Below, piece by piece: positions 15,796 through 24,535 of a stretch of 64,000 nt of DNA (the first letter of the stretch is position 1; each line of letters begins with the position of its first letter). Under the pieces are notes generated by a model. It was not told where the DNA came from, made no database searches, and saw only the letters and a program-made list of their open reading frames with translations. The position numbers were made by a program, and so were the translations under genes. Source of the DNA: CAVZMI01 sp050011775 (GTDB taxonomy: Bacteria > Bacteroidota > Ignavibacteria > UBA10030 > CAVZMI01); the NCBI GenBank assembly GCA_050011775.1, contig JBEKIL010000003.1, positions 186,001 to 250,000 on the forward strand, in the 5' to 3' direction.

Positions 15796-16393
15796 ACATC
15801 TCTTGTTCAACTTGCCAGAATATTATGTGTCCGATGGTTATGTGACCTTCCTGGATCCTCTGGACATCGTTGGAGGGAATAATAATTGGCAGATCGCAGA
15901 GACCTTTCGATTTACCACCGTCTTTTCCAAGGAAGCCTATCGTCTTCATGCCCTTCTCACGGGCCTTCTGAAATGCGCGGTTTACACTCTCCGAATTGCC
16001 GCTCGTGCTGATGCCTATCAGGATATCGCCCGTATTTCCCAGCGCTTCCACATTCCGGGCGAAAACATTATCATAACCGAAATCATTCGAACCGGCAGTA
16101 AGATTCGAAACGTCTGTTGAGAGCGATATCGCAGGAATGCCCGGACGCTTGATGTTGTGGTTCAATCGTATGACAAACTCCGCGGCAAGATGCTGCGCAT
16201 CGGCTGCACTCCCGCCGTTGCCGCACAGGAGAACTTTTTTCTTCTTGTTGAGCGCATCGACGATCATATCGATGGCTTTGCTGATATCGCCCGTGCACTG
16301 CTCGGCGATCTTCTTCTTCGTCTCGGCGCTCTCGACAAGCGAGTCCTTGATAAATTTCTGCCGATAGGCGATTGTCAATGGGAGATGAGCCAT
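15788..16393 (-). CDS. gmhA: Phosphoheptose isomerase GmhA
   Basis: The product is 201 residues with one SIS domain. The sugar-phosphate motifs VLLCGNGGSAADAQHLAAEF and ISTSGNSESVN are present, and EGHITIGH near the C-terminus carries the catalytic Glu/His. It converts sedoheptulose 7-phosphate to glycero-manno-heptose 7-phosphate, the first step to the LPS inner-core heptose, or in some bacteria to capsule heptose. It lies 42 bases downstream of alaS and overlaps the glycosylphosphotransferase gene, so the three are probably one operon. Confidence 0.88.
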   Translation of the reverse strand: MAHLPLTIAYRQKFIKDSLVESAETKKKIAEQCTGDISKAIDMIVDALNKKKKVLLCGNGGSAADAQHLAAEFVIRLNHNIKRPGIPAISLSTDVSNLTAGSNDFGYDNVFARNVEALGNTGDILIGISTSGNSESVNRAFQKAREKGMKTIGFLGKDGGKSKGLCDLPIIIPSNDVQRIQEGHITIGHIIFWQVEQEMYG

Positions 16394-16435
16394 AATTTAG
16401 TTCTCCTTCAACTGGTCATATCTGACGAATGCTCA

Positions 16436-19261
16436 TTAGAGCATCGATTGTACAATTGATGTCGCTTTCTGGAGTGCTTCATCGAGTTTTGCTATGTCTT
16501 TTCCTCCGGCGGTTGCCATGTGAGGACGTCCGCCTCCGCCTCCGCCCAGAAGTTTTGCCACTTCACCGACGATTTTTCCGGCACTTAATTTTTTTTGTGC
16601 GACAAGATCGTCAGTTACAACACATACAAGAGCCACTTTTTCTTCTGTTATTGCCGCCAGTATTCCGATGCCGGTGCCAAGCTTTGCGCGCAGTGTGTCG
16701 CCGATCGATTTCAAGGACTCCATGTCGTTTGCATCGATTTTCGACACAATAATCTTGATCCCGTTTGTCACAGTTGCCTTTTGAATAAGTGTATCGATGT
16801 CGGCTGCCGAAGATTGTATTTTTTGGCGGGTTAGCTCTTTTTCGAGCTTTTTCTTCACATCGGCAAGCTCCAGAATTGTATCTTCGAGCTTCCGGAACCT
16901 TATCCTTTGTTCTTCAAATGCCCGTTTCATATCGGCAGGAATTACTGAAGAGGGAAGTCCGGGAATATTCTCATACAGCTTCAACTGATTTTCGAATACC
17001 CCGGGATCAGTTGTTACTTTGGTTCCCACCGCGCAGAGGCTCTGTACGAGCGATTCGATATCGGTCAGTATTGTATATCCGTATTCTATTCGCTCGAAGT
17101 ATGATTTGTTCTGGAGAGCAAGGAATTCGAGGGCATGATCGTGCGTGAGCGCTTCCACACGGTGTATGCCGCTTGCAATACTTCCTTCAAACCGGAATTT
17201 GAAAAAGCCGATCTCTTTCGTATTCAGCACATGCGTCCCGCCACAAAATTCCATGCTGAAATCGCCGAATTGACATACATTGACCCGGTCGCCGTATTTA
17301 TCGCCGAAGAACATCAACGCGCCCATTTGCTTCGCCTGCTCAAACGGAATATCACGATAATGTTGTAAGGGAATGCTCTCACCGATTTTTTCGTTCACAA
17401 GGTCTTCAATTGCATTAAGCTCGGCATCAGTGACTTTGCTGAAATGCGCGAAGTCGAAACGAAGGTGATCGGGATCGACCAGCGAGCCGGACTGGTGCGT
17501 ATGAGTGCCGAGGATTTTTCGCAGTGCCGCGTGCAGCAGATGTGTGGCGCTGTGGTTGCGCATAATATTAATGCGACGATTGACCTCTACACGAGAATAT
17601 ACTTTTTGTCCAGACTCAAGGTTTTTAACGATATCTATTACATGTACAATTATATCTCCGCTTTTTAAACTATTTAAGACTTTAATCTTATGATCTCCCA
17701 CTTCGATTTCACCGGTATCGCCGACTTGACCACCTGATTCACCATATAATGGTGTGCAATCTAACACTAATTGACCAAATCCGTCACTTCGAATTATTCG
17801 TCCTTCATATTCAAGATTATCATAACCAACAAAATCAGTTTTCTTGTCCTTCAACTCAGAGGTTATTTGTGCCAAACCTTTTGCGAGTGGATAATGAACA
17901 CCAGAATGTCCATCAGTGATATCGTAAGCTCTTTTTAGTTCTGATTGAAACCTTGAATGCTCCCGTTGGTTTTCCATCAACTCCAAAAATTTTTTTGTAT
18001 CTACAGTTATACTTTTCTCAGAACATAATAATTGGGTCAAATCAATGGGGAATCCATATGTATCATAGAGTTTAAAAGCTACATCACCAGGGAGGATTTT
18101 TGTATCTCCGATTGAACGAACAGCATTCTCGAATATCTCGAGCCCGCGATCGAGCGTTTGATTGAATCCTTCTTCTTCACTCTTGATCACACGTTCAATA
18201 TGTTTTTGATGTTCTTTTATTTCTGGAAAGACATCCGACATCGTATCGACGAGGGTACCGACAAGCTGATAGAGAAAAGGTTCACGCAATCCAAGTGTAT
18301 GTCCGAACCGTGCCGCGCGGCGGAGTATTCTCCGAAGTACGTACCCGCGTCCTTCGTTCGACGGTATCGCGCCGTCTGCGATTGCAAAAGCTAGGGCACG
18401 GATATGATCGGAGATGACGCGCATTGCTACGTCGTGTTCTTTCTCTTTACCATACGGGAGTCCGGATATTTTCGAGATCATGGTTAAAAGAGGTCTGAAG
18501 ACATCCGAGTCGTAGTTCGACGGCGGGCGCTGAAAATTATATTTGATAGCCTCCATGATTCCGCATACACGTTCGAATCCCATTCCGGTATCGACGTGTT
18601 TTGCAGGTAGTTCTTCCAGCTCACCGCGATCATTACGATTATTCTGGATGAAGACAAGGTTCCAGATTTCGATTAAAAGAGGAGAGCCGGCATTGACGAG
18701 CGATGCCGGAGCATCGGCGCCCGGTGTGAGATCGATATGAATCTCGGAGCAGGGACCGCATGGTCCGGTTTCACCCATTTCCCAAAAATTATCTTTCTCG
18801 TCAAAGCGCAGAATGTGGGTCGGGTCAATATCGGTGGCTGATTTCCAGAGATCGAACGATTCGTCGTCGGTCCGGTAGACGGTCGCCCAGAATCGCTTTT
18901 TTGGAAGTTTCCATACGTCTGTTAGAAGCTTCCATGCCCACTGGATTGCTTCTTTTTTATAGTAATCGCCGAACGACCAGTTGCCGAGCATTTCGAAAAA
19001 CGTGTGGTGGTATGTATCGCGTCCGACCTCTTCGAGATCGTTATGTTTTCCACTGACGCGGATGCATTTTTGTGTATCTGCGGCGCGGGTATAGTCGCGT
19101 TTTCCGGTTCCGAGAAATACGTCCTTGAATTGGTTCATCCCGGCATTGGTAAAGAGGAGTGTAGGATCGCCGTGGGGTATGACGGGGGCACTGGGCACGA
19201 TGCGGTGCTGCTTCGACTCAAAGTATTTCAAAAAGCTCGCCCGAATTTCCCGAGAGGTCAT
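16436..19261 (-). CDS. alaS: Alanyl-tRNA synthetase
   Basis: This is a 941-residue class II synthetase, somewhat longer than the E. coli enzyme (about 876). The N-terminal catalytic core includes FTNAGMNQFKDVFLG and GPCGPCSEIHID. The editing domain has the zinc motif HSATHLLHAAL and, 95 or so residues on, CGGTH. The C-terminal C-Ala part ends with LGGGGGGRPHMATAGG. It charges tRNA-Ala and clears mischarged Ser/Gly. The start ATG 19261 is directly followed on the upstream side by the palindrome array. Confidence 0.95.
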   Translation of the reverse strand: MTSREIRASFLKYFESKQHRIVPSAPVIPHGDPTLLFTNAGMNQFKDVFLGTGKRDYTRAADTQKCIRVSGKHNDLEEVGRDTYHHTFFEMLGNWSFGDYYKKEAIQWAWKLLTDVWKLPKKRFWATVYRTDDESFDLWKSATDIDPTHILRFDEKDNFWEMGETGPCGPCSEIHIDLTPGADAPASLVNAGSPLLIEIWNLVFIQNNRNDRGELEELPAKHVDTGMGFERVCGIMEAIKYNFQRPPSNYDSDVFRPLLTMISKISGLPYGKEKEHDVAMRVISDHIRALAFAIADGAIPSNEGRGYVLRRILRRAARFGHTLGLREPFLYQLVGTLVDTMSDVFPEIKEHQKHIERVIKSEEEGFNQTLDRGLEIFENAVRSIGDTKILPGDVAFKLYDTYGFPIDLTQLLCSEKSITVDTKKFLELMENQREHSRFQSELKRAYDITDGHSGVHYPLAKGLAQITSELKDKKTDFVGYDNLEYEGRIIRSDGFGQLVLDCTPLYGESGGQVGDTGEIEVGDHKIKVLNSLKSGDIIVHVIDIVKNLESGQKVYSRVEVNRRINIMRNHSATHLLHAALRKILGTHTHQSGSLVDPDHLRFDFAHFSKVTDAELNAIEDLVNEKIGESIPLQHYRDIPFEQAKQMGALMFFGDKYGDRVNVCQFGDFSMEFCGGTHVLNTKEIGFFKFRFEGSIASGIHRVEALTHDHALEFLALQNKSYFERIEYGYTILTDIESLVQSLCAVGTKVTTDPGVFENQLKLYENIPGLPSSVIPADMKRAFEEQRIRFRKLEDTILELADVKKKLEKELTRQKIQSSAADIDTLIQKATVTNGIKIIVSKIDANDMESLKSIGDTLRAKLGTGIGILAAITEEKVALVCVVTDDLVAQKKLSAGKIVGEVAKLLGGGGGGRPHMATAGGKDIAKLDEALQKATSIVQSML

Positions 19262-19293
19262 AATAATATCTCAAAAATACATGAACATTTCAG

Positions 19294-19610
19294 GATGCCC
19301 CGTCAGGGGCAACTCCACAAAAATATGCCATTTAAAAAACGAATTGCAATCGCGGGATGCCCCGTTAGGGGCAGCTTCATTAGAACTAGCCATTTTAAAA
19401 ATAATCAGCCATTTCAGGATGCCCCGTCAGGGGCAGATTCATTAGAACTAGCTATTTAAAAAATAATCAGCCATTTCAGGATGCCCCGTCAGGGGCAGAT
19501 TCATTAGAACCAGCTATTTAAAAAATAATCAGCCATTTCAGGATGCCCCGTCAGGGGCAGCCTATTTGTAGCTTTTGATACCGAGGAAAAACTCGTAAGC
19601 CCCGTAGGGG
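19294..19610. repeat. Tandem array of REP-like palindromes, 62-bp period
   Basis: The palindrome GATGCCCCGT(C/T)AGGGGCA occurs five times, at 19294, 19356, 19418, 19480 and 19542, at an exact 62-base period. In copies 3-5 the spacer is also nearly identical (ATTAGAACTAGCTATTTAAA and so on), while copies 1-2 have diverged. A sixth shorter palindrome (GCCCCGTAGGGGC, about 19599) ends the block next to the transposase relic. This is what tandem amplification of a REP element near an IS200/RAYT-type gene would give. Confidence 0.8.
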
Positions 19611-19614
19611 CGAC

Positions 19615-19994
19615 CTATTCATTTTTTGCTTGATCCTTCTCTATCCATTCGAACAAATACCGATCATCATATTCAACTGTGAATACGAAAATGCCCAAAA
19701 ACCTTCCTGCCACGAAAATTTTCCTTTGAACCATTTCTTTTCATTGATGAAACCCGATGAACCGGCCTTAATGTCACGTACCAAATCAGATATCGCTACA
19801 TCGGGATTCATTCCAACGAATACATGAATATGATCAGGCATTACATTAATAGCCAGGAGTTTTTGATTACGTTTTCTAACAATACCTGTAATATATTTGT
19901 ACAACTCTTCCCTTTTTTCTTTACGTATTAACACGGTACTATTCTTCACTGTGAAAACAATCTGAATATAAATCTGTGAATACGTATTTACCAT
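19615..19994 (-). pseudogene. IS200-like (Y1/REP-associated) transposase, internally deleted
   Basis: The frame from ATG 19994 encodes a TnpA-type HUH protein: SQIYIQIVFTVK, then the HxH motif in MPDHIHVFVG and the region WQEGFWAFSYSQ, where the nucleophile Tyr should lie. It then reads into a premature stop at 19641. In another frame the bases just beyond encode EYDDRYLFEWIEKD with a stop at 19615-19617, which is the usual end of this family. So about 25 codons were lost together with the reading frame. The enzyme is probably dead. It is flanked by palindromes on both sides. Confidence 0.8.
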
Positions 19995-20024
19995 AGAGAT
20001 ATTTTTTACTTTTTATAATAGGCC

Positions 20025-20092
20025 GCTCCTAACGGAGCTTAGATTCTATTTTCTTATTTTGATTTTCTACAAATAGTCCGCGCCTACGGCGC
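20025..20092. repeat. Two further short palindromes beside the IS200 relic
   Basis: GCTCCTAACGGAGC (20025-20038) and GCGCCTACGGCGC (20080-20092) lie on the start side of the transposase relic. They have the same form as the array on its other side (GC-rich arms around TAACG/TACG), so the relic is bracketed by palindromes. Confidence 0.6.
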
Positions 20093-20106
20093 TAAATAAT
20101 TTGTCG

Positions 20107-20394
20107 TCACATTTCAATTTGTGTATGGAGCTGGATTTCCTCCAGGATAATGACGACCTTGATGCAGCGCTCCATCGTTCCTTCCCATACGCACGCTTTT
20201 CCTTTCGAATGGACCTCCCACGTCAGGGTTTCAGCCTTTGCCTGACCACATCCCGTCGCCTTTTTTATCTGCGCGATCACTTCATCGAAAGTATGGATCT
20301 CGTCGTTGAAAAGGATAGCGCGTGCCGGCTCATCGGTGTGAGTGGTAGTATCGTCGTCGATTTCAAGTACCGGTTTTGTATTCTCGTCAGTCAT
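20107..20394 (-). CDS. clpS: ATP-dependent Clp protease adaptor ClpS
   Basis: This protein of 95 residues has the ClpS core: ARAILFNDEIHTFDEVIAQI (N-degron binding loop with NDEIHTF), then EVHSKGKACVWEGTMERC, and a final beta strand. It delivers N-end-rule substrates to ClpAP. The acidic N-terminal extension (residues 1-22) is typical. It lies downstream of a terminator that closes the icd transcript, so it has its own promoter. No clpA is in the window. Confidence 0.85.
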   Translation of the reverse strand: MTDENTKPVLEIDDDTTTHTDEPARAILFNDEIHTFDEVIAQIKKATGCGQAKAETLTWEVHSKGKACVWEGTMERCIKVVIILEEIQLHTQIEM

Positions 20395-20410
20395 ACATCA
20401 ATATAGTAAT

Positions 20411-20447
20411 AAAAAGCCCCGTTTTCCGGAGGGAAAGACGGGACTTT
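20411..20447 (-). terminator. Rho-independent terminator after icd
   Basis: On the minus strand AAAGTCCCGT pairs with ACGGGGCTTT (10 bp, one G-T) and is followed by TTTTATTA. It separates the acn-icd unit from clpS. Confidence 0.8.
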
Positions 20448-20650
20448 AGTATACAAAAACAGGGGCATTATTTCAAGTCAAACAATGCAGCTTGACCAAA
20501 TTATATCTTCGTCATTCCGACCGGTATCGGAATCTGATCAGGAGCGAATACTCGCTTTCTAAATCCCAGTCCGTCTTGCCCCTGACTGATGATGTGGAAC
20601 AAAGCGCTACCGTCTTACATGGCCTCGCGAGCGCATCTCCCTCGGATCTG

Positions 20651-21904
20651 TCACATATTTGCAGCGATCGCATCGCCGAATTCCGAACACTTGATTTCTT
20701 TCGCTCCCTCCATCAACCGTGCAAGATCGTACGTAACGGTTTTTGCAGCAATTGATTTTTCAAGTCCTTTGATGACGAGATCGGCGGCTTCGGTCCATCC
20801 CAAATGACGGAGCATCAATTCGCCGCTTAAAATCAACGAACCCGGATTCACTTTATCAAGACCTGTATACTTCGGTGCAGTTCCATGTGTCGCTTCGAAA
20901 ATTGCATGGCCCGTTTCGTAATTAATGTTTGCACCCGGAGCCATTCCGATACCGCCGACTTGCGCTGCAAGAGCATCGCTAATGTAATCGCCGTTGAGAT
21001 TTAATGTTGAGATTACATCGTACTCGGCAGGGCGAGTCAAAATTTGCTGTAGGAACGAATCGGCGATCGCATCTTTGATGAGGATTTTTCCGGCAGGGAC
21101 ATTCCCTCCGCAATCTTCCCAGGCGATCACCTGTTTGGAAAATTCTTCCTTCGCAAGTTGGTAGCCCCAGTCGCGGAATCCGCCTTCGGTGAATTTCATG
21201 ATGTTGCCTTTGTGGACGAGCGTAACCGATTTTCGTTTGTTCCCGATAGCATAATGTATTGCAGCCCGTACCAGCCGCTTTGTTCCTTCTTCCGACACCG
21301 GCTTGATACCCAGGCTCGAAGTTTTCGGGAACCGGATTTTTTTCACCCCCATTTCATTCTGGAGCCACTCGATTACTTTTTTCACTTCGGGCGTGCCCGC
21401 CTTCCATTCAATACCGGCATAGATGTCTTCGGTGTTCTCACGAAAGATTACCATGTTGATCAATTCCGGATGCTTGACCGGCGAAGGGACTCCCTGAAAA
21501 TACCGTACGGGACGCAGACAGGTGTAAAGATCGAGCATCTGACGCAGAGCGACATTAATCGAGCGAATTCCACCGCCGACCGGCGTCGTGAGCGGACCTT
21601 TAATCGCGATTCGGTATTCTTTGATTGCCTCAAGTGTATCGTCATGGAGCCATGTGTTCGGGCCGTAGACTGTGTTGGCTTTCTCGCCGGCAAAAAGTTC
21701 AAACCATACGATCGAACGTTCTTCTCCATAGGCCTTTTGCACAGCCGCGTCGAATACTTTCCGGGAAGCGCGCCATATATCGGGTCCGGTTCCATCTCCC
21801 TCTATGAAGGGAATTATCGGATGGTCAGGAACAGATAGAGTTCCATTTATAAAAGTAATATGATCTCCTTTTGACGGAGGCACTAATTTCTTATATGATG
21901 GCAT
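20651..21904 (-). CDS. icd: Isocitrate dehydrogenase (NADP+ type)
   Basis: The start ATG 21902-21904 has ACGGAGAAAATGT just upstream; an in-frame codon 42 bases earlier is less likely. The product is 417 residues, as in E. coli Icd. Substrate and cofactor motifs are clear: RSINVALRQMLDLYTCLRPV (isocitrate-binding Ser and Arg residues), TLVHKGNIMKFTEGGF, and NLNGDYISDALAAQVGGIG for the metal-binding Asp residues. It oxidises isocitrate to 2-oxoglutarate in the TCA cycle. It follows aconitase by 57 bases, so consecutive TCA steps are co-expressed. Confidence 0.93.
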   Translation of the reverse strand: MPSYKKLVPPSKGDHITFINGTLSVPDHPIIPFIEGDGTGPDIWRASRKVFDAAVQKAYGEERSIVWFELFAGEKANTVYGPNTWLHDDTLEAIKEYRIAIKGPLTTPVGGGIRSINVALRQMLDLYTCLRPVRYFQGVPSPVKHPELINMVIFRENTEDIYAGIEWKAGTPEVKKVIEWLQNEMGVKKIRFPKTSSLGIKPVSEEGTKRLVRAAIHYAIGNKRKSVTLVHKGNIMKFTEGGFRDWGYQLAKEEFSKQVIAWEDCGGNVPAGKILIKDAIADSFLQQILTRPAEYDVISTLNLNGDYISDALAAQVGGIGMAPGANINYETGHAIFEATHGTAPKYTGLDKVNPGSLILSGELMLRHLGWTEAADLVIKGLEKSIAAKTVTYDLARLMEGAKEIKCSEFGDAIAANM

Positions 21905-21961
21905 ACATTTTCTCCGTAAGCCAGAGTTTAAATTTTGTATTGGCAAGCACGAGCCGGGTTT

Positions 21962-24043
21962 CTATTTTTTCTTTGCATTACGTACGACATTGAGAAGTCC
22001 ACCCATTCGCAGAATGAGTTTCTGCCTGGCTGTCAGATCAAACGCCACTACAATCGGGATATTTTTCGTTTTATTGACCAGTGTCAGAGTGCCGTTCTGT
22101 GCGGTGGATATTTCCATTTGCTGCCGTACGTCGGGTATCTCTAGTTCATCGCCGAAATCGATCTTCTCATAGTCTCCGGGATTGACAAACGTCAGGGGAA
22201 GGATGCCGAAATTTATGAGATTCGAGCGGTGAATTCTATTAAACTGCTTTACAATGACCGCTTTTACGCCGAGGAACCGGGGTGATAATGCGGCATGTTC
22301 GCGTGAAGAACCCTGTCCGTAATTATCTCCGCCGATAACAAAGCCGCCGCCCCATTCTTTTGCGCGGTTTGTGAATTCCTTATCAATCCGGGTGAAAGTA
22401 AATTCAGAAATAGCCGGGATATTTGAACGAAGCGGGAGTACTTTTGCTCCGGCCGGTGAAATATGGTCGGTCGAGATATTGTCGCCTGTCTTCAGCAGTA
22501 CGCGTCCGGCCAGTGTCTCTGGCATGCCGTCAAATTGCGGAATCGGTTTGATGTTGGGTCCACGAACGACCGCGATTTTTTCGGGCGTGGCGGAGGGAGG
22601 TATGATCATCGAATCGTTTGTGATGTACCTTTCCGGTTCGGTTCTTTGCGGGAAAGCGATGCCGAACTTTTTTGCAACGGTGCGCGGATCGGATATTATT
22701 CCTGCAAGCGCCGTTGCCGTTGCGGTCTCAGGTGAAGAGAGATAGACTTTTGCATCTATTGTTCCGCTCCGCCCTTCGAAATTTCTATTGAACGAGCGTA
22801 CCGACACGCCGCCTGATGGTGGTGCCTGTCCCATGCCTATGCACGGACCACAGGCAGACTCGAGAATGCGGGCGCCGCTCGCAATTATATCGGGCAATTG
22901 CCCGTATCGTGCGATCATTTCAAATACCTGTTTCGAACCGGGTGTGAGCGTGAATGAAGTATTCGGATGAACCGATTGCCCTTTCAGCATATGTGCCGCA
23001 ATGCGTAAATCGTAATACGAAGAATTTGTACAGGAACCGATGCAGGCCTGGTCGGCCCTGATGCTGCGTGCTTCAAGCTCCCGCACGCGAATAACGTTAT
23101 CGGGAGAGTGAGGTTGTGCAATGAGAGGTTCCAGCTTATCGAGATCGATTTCGATTCCATCAAATTCAACATTCACAAAATTAGAAGTGTCTGGTTTCGG
23201 GATCTTAAGATTTATTGATCCGCCTTCCTGTAATGCTGCAATCGCACGTGCATCTTTTTCGGCATGGAGTCGAATAGTGATGTGATCGTAGGATGATCCT
23301 GCATCGGCGTGTCGTTCGGTCCATGCCTCTTCGCGTCCCTGTGCTTTGAGATATGCGCGGGTGATGCCGTCGCTCGGGAAGATCGATGTTGTTGCGCCGA
23401 GTTCGGCTCCCATGTTGGTTATGGTGAACCGGTCGCCCATGGAAAGTGAGGCGACGCCGGGTCCGTGATATTCGATAACGCTATTGATACCTCCTTTGGT
23501 TGTCAGACGGCGGAGCATTTCGAGAATCACATCTTTCCCCGAAACCCAATCCTGAAGCGCTCCCGTGAGTTTAACGCCGAGGATTTTCGGCATTGTGATA
23601 ACACAGGGTTCGCCGGCCATTGCGAGTGCGACATCGAGTCCGCCGGCGCCGATAGCAATCATTCCAAGACCGCCGCTTGTCGGTGTGTGGGAGTCGGAAC
23701 CGATGAGCGTTTCTCCGGGAACGCCGAACCGTTCACGATGCACCTGATGACAAATTCCATTTCCGGGCCGGGAGAAAAATATTCCATATTTTGCAGCGAC
23801 GGATTGAAGATACTGATGGTCATCTGCATTCATAAAGTCCTGCTGAAGCATATTATGGTCTACATAGCTTACAGAGAGTTTTGTGCGGATGCGCGGTATT
23901 CCCATTGCTTCAAATTGAAGATATGCCATCGTTCCGGTCGCATCCTGTGTTAGTGTTTGATCGATCCGTATTGAAATCTCATTCCCCGCAATAAGCTCGC
24001 CCTGAACAAGATGCTCTGAGAGAATCTTGTGTGAAAGATTCAT
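21962..24043 (-). CDS. acn: Aconitate hydratase
   Basis: This 693-residue aconitase interconverts citrate and isocitrate. The [4Fe-4S] ligands are in IGSCTNSSYYD and ESACGPCIGMG. IGSDSHTPTSGGLGM and the C-terminal swivel domain (GDNYGQGSSREHAALSPRFLG) are typical. The length and motif order fit the shorter bacterial aconitase subgroup, shorter than AcnA (about 890). It is the first gene of the acn-icd operon. Confidence 0.93.
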   Translation of the reverse strand: MNLSHKILSEHLVQGELIAGNEISIRIDQTLTQDATGTMAYLQFEAMGIPRIRTKLSVSYVDHNMLQQDFMNADDHQYLQSVAAKYGIFFSRPGNGICHQVHRERFGVPGETLIGSDSHTPTSGGLGMIAIGAGGLDVALAMAGEPCVITMPKILGVKLTGALQDWVSGKDVILEMLRRLTTKGGINSVIEYHGPGVASLSMGDRFTITNMGAELGATTSIFPSDGITRAYLKAQGREEAWTERHADAGSSYDHITIRLHAEKDARAIAALQEGGSINLKIPKPDTSNFVNVEFDGIEIDLDKLEPLIAQPHSPDNVIRVRELEARSIRADQACIGSCTNSSYYDLRIAAHMLKGQSVHPNTSFTLTPGSKQVFEMIARYGQLPDIIASGARILESACGPCIGMGQAPPSGGVSVRSFNRNFEGRSGTIDAKVYLSSPETATATALAGIISDPRTVAKKFGIAFPQRTEPERYITNDSMIIPPSATPEKIAVVRGPNIKPIPQFDGMPETLAGRVLLKTGDNISTDHISPAGAKVLPLRSNIPAISEFTFTRIDKEFTNRAKEWGGGFVIGGDNYGQGSSREHAALSPRFLGVKAVIVKQFNRIHRSNLINFGILPLTFVNPGDYEKIDFGDELEIPDVRQQMEISTAQNGTLTLVNKTKNIPIVVAFDLTARQKLILRMGGLLNVVRNAKKK

Positions 24044-24535
24044 GATGACTCCCTAAAAATACGTTTTGTTCTTTTCCGATGGCTATTCTTCAGACGGCGA
24101 AGTGTATAGCATCATCTATAAATAACAGGTAGATACTATTTGATGTTCCTCAACGATGGTTTATTTCAATATCCCTGTATTTTTGTATGATCACGCTCTG
24201 TGAGAATCTGACGTCGGAGAAGTCGTGGTTTCGGTATGCCATAAGCCAGCTGCGGAACACAACTTTTCCAGATACCGGCCGTACAATACCTAATGTCATG
24301 GTACAAAAAAAAGGGTGGAATGTCAACGGAAAGAAGCGTAACCGAGTGAAATTCAAAGCAAAATTTAGCTTGACTTTGTGTGGAAAATGAGTTAACTTGG
24401 CATAACTTCCAATATAGTAAGCTGGTATGGGGAAGGCGAGCTCATATAAAGGAACTCACTGTATATAAACGACGAGTGGATTCTAGAAAAAGAAAAGTAT
24501 TAGTATTTGATGATCTACAGGGAGGGGAGAAGTAT
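24044..24535. promoter_or_regulatory. Divergent intergenic region, acn and GAF-GGDEF genes
   Basis: About 490 bases separate the two divergent genes. I see no credible gene. A plus-strand promoter is possible: TTGACT at 24370-24375 and TAACTT about 17 bases on. This region also contains an in-frame GTG (24380) for the downstream protein, but it lacks a ribosome site and the encoded residues resemble no domain. Confidence 0.4.

Noticed and set aside
18570..18590. A GTTCGAATCC motif that could be the T-arm of a tRNA.
   Set aside because: It lies inside alaS and no cloverleaf can be built around it.
16429..19459. Several long open frames on the plus strand opposite alaS and the repeat array.
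   Set aside because: They have no domain features, overlap a certain gene on the other strand, and one reads straight through the palindromes.
19294..19560. The regularly spaced repeats could be a CRISPR array.
   Set aside because: The spacers between palindromes are themselves nearly identical in copies 3-5, the whole 62-base unit is repeated, and no cas genes are near. It fits a REP array.
24380..24535. Extending the GAF-GGDEF protein upstream to GTG 24380.
   Set aside because: There is no ribosome site, the added residues resemble no domain, and a strong site precedes GTG 24536. A promoter-like TTGACT falls at the proposed start.
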